This document shows, one piece after another, positions 1-11,401 of a stretch of 64,000 bases of DNA (position 1 is its first letter; each line of letters starts with the position of its first letter). The notes below the pieces were generated by a model. It did no database searches, was not told the origin of the DNA, and was given only the letters and a program-made list of their open reading frames with translations. The position numbers and the translations under genes were made by a program. Source of the DNA: Phorcus lineatus (Eukaryota; Mollusca; Gastropoda; Trochida; Trochidae); NCBI GenBank assembly GCA_921293015.1, contig OV121085.1:24503911-24567910 (forward strand). Direction: 5' to 3'.

Positions 1-1411
1 TTCAACCAATCTTTAATGTAATTGTTTCAACATAACTCTTAATCTAGGTAAATAGAATATGTCTACAATCAATTCTGAAACTATTACAGAAGAAAGTTGA
101 GGGGGGGGGGGGGGATTTTATTCTTCTTATTTTATTCATACCGTATACAATCTCCAGGGGAGGCTTTGTGCTGGTATTAAAACGCCGGGGGAGATCTTAT
201 ACGGGGGCGAATTAATACCGGAACACCGGAAAAATGGCAAGGAAAATTTGGACCACATGAAACAGGCTTTACGTAAACTAAGAATGCTTATTCTTTGGTA
301 AAAGAAAAATATTAGAAATTATTAATCCATGAAATAATGTAACGCAGTTCTCACCTTCCATTGCTGTGAAGGTCAAATGCATCACAAAGAAGTTTCTTTT
401 CATTCTCAGCTAGACTCCAGTACATGCGATTCATGATAGACTACAATTAAAAATGAACAAATTAATCAGAAGCTCCAAACTTCACTTCACGTGCAAAATG
501 TAACCGACATACACATCAGTTTACTACTTATCTGTCCATTTCACACTTACAATGAAAGAAATGCCAATGTTTACGACAAAATGCATGTTGTTCATCAGTG
601 GACATGATGAAATTATTTCGATTTCTTCTCTGGCGGGTAGCACAATATCACCTTCTCGCGCATTACAAATTAACAATATAAATATTAAATCCTATTTGAT
701 TTGATCTCAATACTTGATGATCGTTTGAATGTTTAGGGCCCGTATTTTCAAGATTGGGGGAGCTTCGGTAGATGTTTATAACAACGTGCACGTGTTTCAC
801 GACAGACTCTTATGTTACTGACAAGAAGTTTTTGAAAAACAAGAGTCATCAAAACATTATATAACCAACCCGTCACTTCTAAATTGTAGCCCTTAAAATG
901 TCCCATTATAAAATTTCTTACGAAACAATATAGTATAAAATTAAGTCAAAATATTTGTAGGGAGAACACAAGAGCGAATTAAAAACTGTATGGAGTCCAA
1001 CACCTAGTTATTTCGATTTTGAACTGTAAGAAAACACAATTTCAATGTAAATCAACCTTTTTCTGAGAACAATCTCATAAGATAACGTTATTTCATTTTT
1101 ACCTTTATTTCGCAAACTGCAATATGTCCAAGGCCTATGCGATCACGAGCTTGAAAATATGTTTTCAGGTAAGCACGCTGTTGTCGAACCTGCAAATGCA
1201 ATTAATTCTATAAGGGAGACGGCTGAATCCCGAAGGTTTGTTCACTGGTCAACATGAATAACACAAACGGCAAATGCATTATTTCAACCTGACAATGTTT
1301 TGTCTATGCGTAGAATAATTTAATAGTTTTTTTATTTTCCGCAAGATGAAAATATCATATAAAGTCAGATTAACAAAGTTTTAAAAAAGTTTTAGAAGTT
1401 TGTCGGATGGT
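1..1411. other. Intergenic or intronic AT-rich DNA, no gene seen
   Basis: I see no coding region with recognisable similarity and no convincing exon here. The only distinct feature is a 14-base poly-G run at 101-114. Poly-G tracts recur elsewhere in the window. Confidence 0.6.
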
Positions 1412-1417
1412 GATATG

Positions 1418-2184
1418 TACGGAAGCTACGGAAGCACCCTAGTGCCACAGTTAATTCTTTTTTATCTCCTAATTAGGAGATACTTTCACCTTATTAGGAG
1501 ATATTAACGCCTAATTAGGAGATAACTAAGTCCTACTTAGGACATAGCTATTTCCTAATTAGGACTTAATTATTGCCTAATTAGGAGATATATCACCTAA
1601 TTAGGAGATACCATCACCTAATTAGGAGAAAGTAACTCCTAATTAGCAGATAGTAACTCCTAATTAGGACTTACTTATCTCCTAATTAGGTGTTAATTAA
1701 GTCCTACTTAGGACATAGCTATTTCCTAATTAATTGATACTTTCTCGTAATTAGGTGATAACTAAGTCCTAATTAGGTGATAACTATCTCTTAATTAGGT
1801 AAAAACTATCTCTTAATTAGGAGTTAGTATGTCCTAATTAGGACTTAATATCTCCTAATTAGATGTTAATTAAGTCCAAATTAGGAGTTAGTTATCTCCT
1901 AATTAGGCGTTAATATCTTCTAATTAGGTGATAGTATCTCCTAATTAGGTGATAATTATGTCCTAATTAGGCGAAGATTAAGTCCTAATCAGGTGATAAC
2001 TATCTCCTAATTAGGAGTTAGTATATCCTAATCAGGACCTAATATCTCCTAATTAGGAGATAGCTTTTCCTAATTAGGTGATAGTTATGTCCTAATTAGG
2101 CGATGATTAAGTCCTAATTAGGTGATGGTATATCCTAATTAGGGGATAAAAATATTTTGACTGTGGCACTAGGATGCTTCCGTA
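1418..2184. mobile_element. Non-autonomous DNA transposon carrying a palindromic TAATTAGGAG array
   Basis: Near-identical inverted ends bracket the unit: the left end at 1427-1450 and the right end at 2161-2184 match over 24 bases with one mismatch (TACGGAAGCA at the tip, GTGCCACAG inside). At the left, the outer TACGGAAGC is duplicated once more (1418-1426). The hexamer GATATG lies immediately outside both ends (1412-1417 and 2185-2190), which fits a target-site duplication. The interior has no coding capacity and is almost wholly an array of a 14-bp perfect palindrome (CTCCTAATTAGGAG) and variants. Superfamily not assigned. Confidence 0.75.
1455..2150. repeat. Tandem array of palindromic CTCCTAATTAGGAG-like units
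   Basis: More than thirty copies of a TAATTAGG core occur at irregular 18-25 base spacing, joined by short linkers such as ATAACTAAGT or GTTAGTAT. Individual units are self-complementary, so single-stranded DNA could fold into many small hairpins. The array fills the transposon that contains it. Confidence 0.85.
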
Positions 2185-2485
2185 GATATGAAACTATGAA
2201 AGTTAAGAAGAATAAAAAAATGTAACATATTTGCATAATTAAAAATGTTATTTGGCATGTGCATGGACATAGAAAACATCTATTTTGTAACCGAACCGAA
2301 TAATTAATGCGTCGCATTTCAACTTAATGACTTTTAAAACGAACACACGAGTTAACCTTTGAAATAATTACTTGAAGGAGGAAAACATTTCGTCGCTCCT
2401 CGATATTGCGTCATAGAAGGAAGCAGGACTTCTAGAACTGTGGTCAACAATGCCTCACTAATGCAAAGAAGTGGTTGTATGTAAT

Positions 2486-2599
2486 AGATATAGCCACACT
2501 TCCCGAGGTGTATCGCTCAATATACGCTACGCCTCGGAGACCCACGATTCAAACAGGAGGTGTATTGAGTGATGCACCGAGGGAAGTGTAGGTATATCT
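2486..2599. repeat. Imperfect 37-bp inverted repeat (hairpin)
   Basis: The arm at 2486-2522 is complementary to 2563-2599 with a few mismatches, leaving a 40-base loop. The core includes GAGGTGTATCGCTCAATA, also found in the two palindromes near 3049-3101. Probably a remnant of a miniature inverted-repeat element. Confidence 0.6.
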
Positions 2600-2849
2600 G
2601 ACTTATACCCCACTCCAGTCGAGTTATATTTGACGAAACAATGCTTTCCATCCTTCTCTATGTATATACGTCTTGACCTAACTATATCAATAGAATATAA
2701 ACAATACTCTTCTAATTACGGTTTGAAAACATAAACTAACTTCATTTTATTAATAATTGGTACATACTAGTACCTTAATTAATAGGCTTATATAGGGAAA
2801 AATAACAACATATACATATAACACAACGGAAAGTTCTATTATGTGTAAC

Positions 2850-2925
2850 AACCCTCAGTAGCTCAGTCGGCAGAGTCGCTGCATTGCATCAAAAAAGATC
2901 CCAGGTTCGATACCTAACGTCGATA
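2850..2925 (+). mobile_element. tRNA-derived SINE head (degenerate tRNA-like)
   Basis: An internal polymerase III A-box-like sequence (TAGCTCAGTCGG) is followed about 40 bases later by a B-box-like GGTTCGATACC, the arrangement of a tRNA gene. The acceptor and anticodon stems do not pair properly, so this is better read as a tRNA-derived SINE promoter or tRNA pseudogene than a working tRNA. Confidence 0.45.
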
Positions 2926-3048
2926 TTTATGATTCTCAAAATATTATTTTTCAAAATTTTACAAGTCCCTTTGTTTGCCAAAGTTTAAGATCTCTTCTCC
3001 TGACTAAGTTAAAATGTACAAAAAAGAGTAGGTGTATTAGAAAAGTAG

Positions 3049-3101
3049 AGGTGTATCGGTCAATACACCTACAGAGCAGAGGTGTATCGGTCAATACACC
3101 T
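3049..3101. repeat. Two tandem 22-bp palindromes
   Basis: AGGTGTATCGGTCAATACACCT occurs at 3049-3070 and again at 3080-3101. Each copy is an inverted repeat (AGGTGTAT against ATACACCT). The same core appears in the 2486-2599 hairpin, and GTGGGGTATAAC at about 3137 is complementary to sequence just downstream of that hairpin, so the two sites probably belong to one repeat family. Confidence 0.6.
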
Positions 3102-3380
3102 ACAATTAGAACAAAGGAAACCATAGCAACGAGACCGGAAGTGGGGTATAACAACATGTTAAAATCTAGGACGGTCCTCAAAACCATGGCATGGCAACTT
3201 GCCTTCCTACCAAAATCTGGCGGATGTCATATTGATTGTCTTTACAAACCTTTAGTTTGTAATGTCAGTAACCTCAAAACAACTGTTACTGACATTACTT
3301 TGTGATTTACCTGGTTTCCGATTGTAAAATAACATCACTATAATTGGAATAATGTGTAAGTAAAAATTCTTGTAATTTTC

Positions 3381-3469
3381 GGGAAAAGAACCCGAGCCCT
3401 CGGCGTTATTCATCAATCGACAAGATTACATTACCAACAGCTTATCCACTCGACCACGTACATTCAGCA
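3381..3469 (-). mobile_element. Class-II tRNA-like sequence, possible SINE head
   Basis: Read on the minus strand, GGTCGAGTGGATAAGC resembles the D-arm/A-box of a tRNA-Ser or tRNA-Leu. It is followed about 55 bases later by GGGTTCTTTTCCC, a damaged T-arm/B-box. The spacing suits a long-variable-arm tRNA, but the B box has lost the TTCGA core. Likely a tRNA pseudogene or SINE promoter. Confidence 0.35.
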
Positions 3470-3972
3470 ACAGTTATATTTCAGCGACGTAAAAGTTGCA
3501 GATAGGTGTACATGTACGTCCTTTTATGATGAAATATTTTTCTAAAATATCGTTGAAAGGGGTCCAATTGTTCAAACAAATATAGCGGCAACCCAAGCTA
3601 GAAGACGAACACGATTGATATGCACCCGGTGCAGAAGATAGTAATTAATCATTGTTTAAATTCATCTTAAACATGCCATCTTAAAAGTTTACGTTTCACT
3701 TTCACCTATATTCAGAAATGTTTTACCTGTTCAACCGCGGTAGACAGAGTGTGTTCTTATTGATGCTTGTATATAGAGAGTTCTACGAGTAGATTAATTC
3801 CTGACGCCGCGCTTCCTGTAAACCAGGAGACTTCCCGCTTCACTTTGAAATAGCCCCCTGTAGATTTACCATTGAATTATTCGTTTCGCTCTAAATATAG
3901 CTACCAGTCACAGTAAACTCTATGTCAATAGATTCAACCAACGCTTTCCTTATAAACACGTGCGTCGCGATC

Positions 3973-4320
3973 GTACGAGGGGAAGTCAATAAGTTTGATG
4001 AAGCGAGCATTGAAACGCCCCTGAAGCGACCTCGTTGATGTCTTTATTGAGATAGGCCATCTGACGACAGTTTACATACATAAACAACCCTGTCCGATCA
4101 TTTACTTGAAATTTACAGCCTGTTTAATACTGGTACCCTCTTGTAATCATGGTAAGTTGTAAAACTGAGCATCGTGCGGTTGTCAAGTTTCTCACGAATG
4201 AAGGGGTGAATGCGAAAGAAATTTATTAACGTATAGATCGCTTTTCGCGCGCTCATTCAAATACGATCCTGAACTCATTAACATAACAGCTGATCGTGGT
4301 GGAGGCAAAACATGGCGTCG
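3973..4320 (+). pseudogene. mariner-family transposase, 5' fragment with possible terminal repeat
   Basis: From the ATG at 4149 the reading frame encodes a helix-turn-helix head typical of mariner transposases, including EHRAVVKFLTNEG followed by VNAKEIY, then an in-frame stop after about 26 codons. Similarity fades by about 4320; the DDD catalytic core is absent. Upstream, at 3973-3996, ACGAGGGGAAGTCAATAAGT resembles the terminal inverted repeat of several mariner lineages and would mark the left end. I found no matching right end. Decayed and inactive. A second mariner fragment at 10075-10255 carries the following part of the family sequence but is 6 kb away and probably a separate copy. 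Confidence 0.6.
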
Positions 4321-4439
4321 AGCGGACTGGCGACTGGCTAACATTTTATACTAATCCTGTGTCTTACCAACTTCTGATACAAGCGAACAACGAGGGAGTA
4401 GAATCCCTCATATTTCTTAGATCAGAAACACTTTTCACT

Positions 4440-6290
4440 GTGGACTGTTAACCAAAGTTTAAAAATTTTAAAATATTTTTTTTAGAATTATAAAATATAG
4501 AATGGCATGCCATATTTGATATAAAAATTTGGTATTTTAATTTTTCTATTTGCGAATGGGATAACTCTCTTTTTATCCCTAGTTAAAACTATGAGAAAGT
4601 AATTGTTAAATTTGTGTTTTTGTATTATCCCATGCTAGTAGTTAGAATGTGGTTGCAAAATATATTAATGGTTTGACCATTTGAATCTTTTTCTCATAAC
4701 AATATATCCTTGAATACACTCCTTATTAATTGAGAAGAGTAATCAAGCAAATAAATTTCAAAAATGGCCTACCTAAATAAATATGAAAAATTAAACATAA
4801 ATGAAATTGATATTCCAAAGTAGATACTGAGTAGGTATCATTCTGGACAGATTTTTTGGGATATTAAACAAATTATTCATTCATCAAAGATTGCCATTGG
4901 AAGCAAAATCTACTTTGTAAAATGCCCAGGTATGAATCAATAAAGATATACTTATATTATTTTTATATAATGGCATCCAAGTAATTTTCCCTTTCCGAAA
5001 GCCTTTGGCAAAGTTTTGACTGTATTCATGAATGTTTTTTCAAGGTGTTTCATTTTCATTATTAAAGTCGATGAATAGACTTCTAATATAAAACATCATA
5101 TATGAAATAAACTAGATGAGATGAGTTGGGCTTGTTGGAATTTTTATTATTAATATTTGTTCAAATGTATCAGTAATTTATCACAATTGCAAAAGTTACG
5201 AATATCCCAAACTTTTTAGTCTAGTATATAAATCTAATTCTTACTTAAAAAAGTAAATGATGTTAAAAAAGAACTGATCATCAATTATTCCTTTAATAAC
5301 TTCTTTTTCATTTATGAAGAAGAACAGGTAGAACCATTTTCAGTAAAAGAGAACTGATCAAAAATAAACTCATTCTCCTGAATACATTTCTTAGTATATT
5401 AAAAACTCAAAAGCCTGTATTTAGCACAATGACCATCTTACTATTTATTAAACAATATATGTAAGTACAAATACAAATATAAAAACAGACTATCTACCAG
5501 CAGTAATAAATATTATTTCAATTTTGAAACATACATTTGATTTGAGATAGGAGAAGGAGAGAGGAGTATCAAACGTTTGTGAGCCCTAGTCCAGACGTTT
5601 GTTTATTTTCTTGTGAAATACTCTAAATATATTGAAATTTTATCAGTCGAATGGTAAATAGTAGTATTTCCATGTAATTTTTGGTGAAAAAAGCAAAACT
5701 TCGTCATTTAAAGTCGAGAAAAACCACATTGATTGTTTGTGTTACTAATTATAAAAATATTTCATCAGTTCTAAGTAATATATTTATATATCTGCAGATC
5801 TATAGGATGAAGGCAATGACATAAAATTACCTTTATCTACTGACTTTCAATTAGTTCAAAGATCAAATCAAAATCAAAGGTAATGGACCGTTTTATGAAA
5901 GTAACTTAAACTCTTTTTCTTTTACCTGTGTACTCAAATATTAATCTAGAATTCGAATATAAAGATCTAGATATAGTCTTTATTGATGTAAGGAAGAGGA
6001 TATCATTATCTCTATTTTATATTTTTTCAAATATTGATTATTTCAAATATCCTGTGGATATAACATAGCAAACTCGTGTCAGTAAATCATAGATCTATCC
6101 CTAGGCTGGGCTTAGATTAGGTCGAGAGGCTCTACCTGCAACCCCATTGGATAGTGTGCGACTCGCTTGCGAGAATAGAGCATTCGGCGGCCAAAAATTA
6201 GGTCTAGGCCGAATTTAAAGAGCCACTCCGTGAGTTGTTGGAGTCTTATATGCCCAACTTAAGCAATGGTGTCATTTGATCGCGAAGTAT
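4440..6290. other. Very AT-rich unannotated DNA
   Basis: Both strands are dense in stops. I recognise no exon, transposon end or RNA gene. Simple A/T homopolymer tracts predominate. Confidence 0.5.
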
Positions 6291-6294
6291 CGGA

Positions 6295-6427
6295 TGTTAC
6301 CAAAAAGACACATTTTAAAGCTTGTTGGTTTTTTTACAGTGACAATATGAAGGTTATGATCGAAAGCCGGACAGTGGCGCGCGTCAAATAGTCAAACGTA
6401 ATTTTGGAGACTTATCTAAAACAGCCA
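6295..6427 (+). repeat. Direct repeat, copy 1 of about 140 bp
   Basis: This copy and 6906-7052 share TGTTACCAAAAAGACACATT at the start and CAAACGTAATTTTGGAGAC near the end, in the same orientation. Copy 2 has a small extra segment in the middle. Family not identified. Confidence 0.7.
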
Positions 6428-6905
6428 CACACCATAACCTACGCTCACGCTTGTGGTGATTTGTGAGCTGTGGACGCATGCCGGCCCTTCTGGCACTTCA
6501 TCCAGCAGCCTTTTGGCGGTTTTGCACAGTCGAGCAGCGATGAGGTAACTAGGCCTGTTTCAGAAGGGTGCTAGAAGGCGGTGATACCCCAATAGTCAGA
6601 CGCCCCAATAGTCAGACGACTCAGTTGTCAGACAAAGGAGTTGGAGTAGACCAAGCGCTCACCTACTGTTACAATGGACCAGTCCTAATTAATCCTAATT
6701 GATCTCAACTAAGGCATTCTGCCTGCCTTATAAATTGATCTACTCAGTTACAAGGAAGTTTTCAGGCGTTTCTTAATTGATATTGTCTTATAGTCAAATC
6801 ACTGTAAAAGTACAGAAGTGTTGTTTTAATTTAAACACGAGAGTGTAAATTTATCAACTCAGTTACAGATAACTAATTCTAGCTAACGTCTCGCAAAGTA
6901 TTGAC

Positions 6906-7052
6906 TGTTACCAAAAAGACACATTTTAAAGCTTCTTATTTTTTTTTACAATGATGATGTGGAAGTAGAACGTCGCAGTTATGATCGAAAACCGGACAGT
7001 GGCGCGTGTCAAATAGTCAAACGTAATTTTGGAGACTCATCTAAAACAGCCA
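6906..7052 (+). repeat. Direct repeat, copy 2 of about 140 bp
   Basis: Matches 6295-6427 end to end apart from a short insertion (about 14 bases) around GTGGAAGTAGAACGTC. Both copies contain CCGGACAGTGGCGCG. The pair could be long terminal repeats of a tiny unit or a local duplication; the roughly 480 bases between them contain no recognisable gene. Confidence 0.7.
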
Positions 7053-7492
7053 AGAGGGCAGTTAGGAGGTGATAGTGTTTGTTAGGTCATATAACTAGTA
7101 TCCTTGCATATTGGACGTGATATTTACACCTCTGTGCATGTATAAGGCTGTTTTTAGATTTTCATGGAAAACCAGTATTTGTGATATATATGTCTTTTGG
7201 ACATGAAAATTTAAGATGTTTTGATTTTATATCACCACATATGACATTTAGGTTCGTATCAAAGGTAAATAATATGTTAGGAAAATCACGGACTGGCTCT
7301 TTAATGAGACAAAGTTCTTCCCTTTTTCGGGGGATCGATGTACTATTTTAGAGTCTTCCTTAATCATATTTATGTCAGATGTTTGATTTTGTATCAACAT
7401 ACTAATTATATATTCCTTTACAAAACCTAAAGTATCTGTGAACTGAATATCTTTGCTGACATATCGGTATTTCAATGTTTGTAAGCAAGCTA

Positions 7493-9121
7493 CCCAGAAG
7501 GCACAAGCAAGACGTCTATTAGACGTCTAAATTAGGTCTAAATAGGCTTAGACGTCTTTTAGACGTCTATTAAAACACGTCTATTCAACGTACCTTTCGT
7601 CGTCTACAGTTTGCGGTAAGACTTTGTTTTCCGTATATATGACACGCTGATTAGTTTTACATTGTCAGTGATCGAGATTCTCATATGTGTCAGTATCTTT
7701 CCTTTGTTTACATTGGTCATGAAGCTAATGGTAGAGCCTCTAATGTCTTAATAGCTTTCATCACGTAATTGTTTTATGCTACTTCAAAAGTGTGTGTAGT
7801 GTTTTGTTCGTACACATATTTGAAAAAATAAAGTCTACTTTAATTTTTTGACTCAGAAACCAATAAATTATTCAATTTCGTTCGCTAGGTAGTTTGATAT
7901 CCCAACCTTTCGTATTGGAATTTTATTAATACAATCTCCTATTAAATTCAGCAAACCTGATTCAGTGTGGAACATTTTCATCAACAGATAATTATCACTT
8001 ACTTTACTGCATATGAACTTTTTCATTATAGTTGACTTAAGTAGTTGTTTTTGTTATCAGTTTCTAGTTAGTAATATAAGTTTCGTTTGGTGTCTGTCTA
8101 CAGTTACTTACATATCAAATTGATTTTTCCCCGGACACGTAACAGTCTTTACATATATTATTAGCATCTGAATTTATAGGTACAAATGTTGATCATGATC
8201 ATGAGTCGAGATAGTAAGGTTTCATTTTTTTCACAGATACTTTCACAAATGTTTACAAGAACGCAATACTGATTACACTTCGCAAGGAATGGCACGCTAT
8301 TTGAAGATGCAGGAAGACAATGGCTTTGAATCAGGACATTTACCCTTTAAGAATTATTCCTAAGCTTGGGAGAATGTTATAAAAAATTTACAAATCTGAT
8401 TATAAGTAAAGTTTAAATTTAACACATATTGAGGCAAATACTGTATATTGTATTATTACTACAGTATATATGTTGATTGAATAAAGTAGATTTTGATATT
8501 GAATTAATATTCTATCTTATTTGAGCTTTTTTTCTTGTTTATTTTCAAGGCACAGTTGCTCATCACTTAGCCTGAACATTTTGAATCTATTCATAAGTAA
8601 ATTAAAAACTAAACATTAAATTAAGCTGCCATATCTGACTCTAAAATGGGATACAAGATAATTGTAATTGTATTGTTTCATGTAAAATGTGCAACTGTGC
8701 CTTACAAAAATATGTTTTTGCTTTGAAGGCCTGAATCATGGTGAAGTTCCCACTGCATAACATTAGTATACTGGGGAATAACACCAAAAACAAGAAGACA
8801 TTTTAAAATGTTTTTAAATGTCTGTTGAATATTATGTGGAGGTATTTAAACTTGTAATGGAGTCTTATGAACGTCTAATAGCGTCTAAAAGACGTCTAGT
8901 AAAGGTCTAAATGACATCTAATAAACGTCTAAAATACGTCAATAAACGTCTAAAAGTCGTCTAATATAGGTCTAAAAGACGTCTTCTTAACGTCTAATAG
9001 ATCTCTAAACAACGTCCAGACTTAGACGTTTAAACAACATCTAGGCTTAGACGTCTTTCTAGTCCCACAGATTAGACTATAAAGACGTCTAGGTTAGACA
9101 TCTATATATGTGCTTGCTGGG
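7493..9121. mobile_element. Non-autonomous DNA transposon with subterminal AGACGTCT arrays
   Basis: The ends form a short inverted repeat: CCCAGAAGGCACA at 7493 against the complement of TGTGCTTGCTGGG at 9109-9121 (11 of 13 match). CTA stands directly outside both ends (7490-7492 and 9122-9124), consistent with a 3-bp target duplication as made by PIF/Harbinger-like or Zator-like elements. Just inside each end are tandem copies of the palindromic octamer AGACGTCT (about 7510-7580 and 8868-9095). The AT-rich middle has no transposase, so this would move only with help from an autonomous relative. Confidence 0.7.
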
Positions 9122-9124
9122 CTA

Positions 9125-10070
9125 CGAAGGTGTCTTCACATGACAATCTACACCCCGTCTATAAAGTATTTATGAATAGGTTAAGTGAAATATTCATTTA
9201 AACAAATTTTTTACGACCAATTCTCACTAACGATGTTATTTATATGATGGAATTACTTCAAAACCTTTGAAACTACGCGCTGTAAATGCCGAGGCGAATG
9301 GAGGCACGCTATGGAGCTTCCGGTCTTTCTGCCTCCACTAAATATCCATGAGCCCGATTTTTCCCGGGAAAATGGTTCTGTAAATAAACAGCAATTGCTT
9401 TGCGTCAATTTGATTCGCTGAACACTGTAATAGAAAGTCAGTTCATAGCTGATTTAACTTGACTTCACATCATATTTAGCCACGCCCACCGACGGAACTA
9501 TTAGTAAACAAGTTACGTGTTTCTAATAATAAAATCACTATGTACAATGCCATCGTAGAAGATCGGTACATAAATAATTAACATAAATTCGATATAGACT
9601 AATTATTTTTGTCAAAATATTCTAAAGGTAGACCTTTCATTATCAGAACAACAACCGATCGTCTTCCTACACATAGAAGGCAAATGTCAGCAATACACTT
9701 GCGGCCGTTGCTGGGGGATCGGCCACGGAGATACCGTTAAGTTCATATACAGTTTCCCGCTTGGTCCCTCAACAAGTTATAGAGTTGTGTGCTGTTTTAT
9801 CAAATTCCGTTAGATCAAGATTCTAATACCATCAGTTGAATTTATTCGCGTATATATAGTGTAACTCTATTTGATGTGAACTCGTGTATTTGGATCAACA
9901 AAACCTTTTAAAAACACCAAGTTTGTTCATATTTATTTATATTTGTAAGAATTGACTTTAAAAATTATTAAGTTCATGGAGGTATAAACTTAAAACCCTC
10001 TGTGCAAACTCGGAGAAACCTCTGTGTCAATTCTTATATGACTAATGTGTATGGGAAGGAATCCCCTCAA
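9125..10070. other. Unannotated interval between transposon relics
   Basis: No coding similarity, exon with good splice sites, or structured repeat was recognised. Confidence 0.5.
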
Positions 10071-10074
10071 TATT

Positions 10075-10255
10075 CTAATGTTGCAAAATAGTCAGCTGAT
10101 TTTAAGCGGGGTCGCAGCTCCTTGAACGATGACCCACGTTCAGGAGGGCCCATTGAAGCCATAACAGATGATCTGGTTGCACAGTGTAATGTACGACTCG
10201 AAAGCAAGCATGGCGGTACCGGAAGACGTTTATTCATGTCTCTTGACACAATCAT
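10075..10255 (+). pseudogene. mariner-family transposase fragment (linker region)
   Basis: In the frame starting at about 10075, an in-frame stop is followed by ADFKRGRSSLNDDPRSGGP and then IEAITDDLVAQCNV. This is the conserved segment between the two helix-turn-helix motifs of mariner transposases. The catalytic triad region is missing. The fragment abuts the 3' end of the minus-strand Gypsy relic, which may explain why that element's terminal repeat cannot be followed further. Confidence 0.75.
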
Positions 10256-10898
10256 AATATAGTATCCCTTAACACACTAAACATATATAGTCAATGTCAT
10301 GGTCATTACATGGGTATTTTATGTGTGCCTCAGTCAATCTGTGACATCCTCCTTTTTCTGAATTGAATAAAGAACTTTAACATTCAAAATATAACTTGAA
10401 TTTTCTCAGTCACACTTTATCTGAAGATAAACATATAATATCAAACATCAAGCAATTTAACATAAACATATAAGACTATAATAAGTCATTCTTTGGCACC
10501 ATGGTAAATTGCACATTTTGGTGATAGTTTGAATCTTCAAAGTTATATAATTGCAGTTCTCATGGAGAACATTGATAATATATAAACGTCCATATTAGAA
10601 ATTTAAATGTTCACGGCTGAAATAAAATAGCACTTGCTGCATATTCACAACATAACTTTTGTCAACTGTTCATTCCCGGAAATGAATGCATTATGCACCA
10701 TTAGAAAACTTTCTTTAAAAATGTTGATATCTGAACAAGAATGCATTTATGCATCAGAAATATGTAAACTCATATAAGCTTTTCTTTCAAATGTTCATAT
10801 CTGAAAATGAGAATCACATAATAAAATTTACTAAATTTTCCTTCATCTCTTTGGATGGATATTAGTTAAACAGTCCATATAATCATTATGAATAACTT

Positions 10899-11400
10899 TC
10901 ATTCCCTGACATAGTCACTGAGTTTAGCAGGGATAGTAACATTTCGGCCTGACCGGGTTGTGGTCGGTGCAACGGTTTCACTGGGGTTCTCACTGGTCAT
11001 ATCCTTACTGACCAGTGACTTCAATCTCTCGTGTTCAAGCGTCTTCTTTGGTGTTGTCGGACTGTTGATTAACGGCGGCTTCGCAGCAACGAGCACTTCA
11101 CTGCTGTTGGGTTGGAACTCCGCCGACGTCTGCTTATACTGCACCACTCTATTTCTTCTTAATCTTCTTCCATCGTGTATCTCCACAATATATTATCGTG
11201 GAATGGAGTGCTCACTAGTAACACTTGCTGGAATCCATTTATGCTGGTGTTGTATCATGTTATGTTGACCTGCAGTTAAGGGAGACAACTCCTTACACCT
11301 GCTGCTGTCATGATAGAACTTCTGTATGTGCTGTGTTGCCTTCACTTACTGTGTTGAGTTGGTTAAGTAGTCTGCCTTGAGCAGTGGAGATCAGTGTGTT
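10899..11400 (-). pseudogene. Gypsy Pol C-terminal tail
   Basis: The frame at 11186-10899 contains EIHDGRRLRRNRVVQYKQTS and ends with TTTRSGRNVTIPAKLSDYV, the basic R-S-G-R tail found at the extreme C-terminus of this Gypsy group. The upstream part, to about 11400, carries PLTAGQHNMIQHQHKWIPAS in a neighbouring frame, the post-integrase module. The stop at 10899 is the natural end. Confidence 0.75.
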
Positions 11401-11401
11401 C

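Noticed and set aside
1455..2150. CRISPR-like array
   Set aside because: The units are contiguous palindromes with no unique spacers, and the genome is eukaryotic.
2850..2925. Functional tRNA gene
   Set aside because: A and B boxes are present but acceptor and anticodon stems do not pair.
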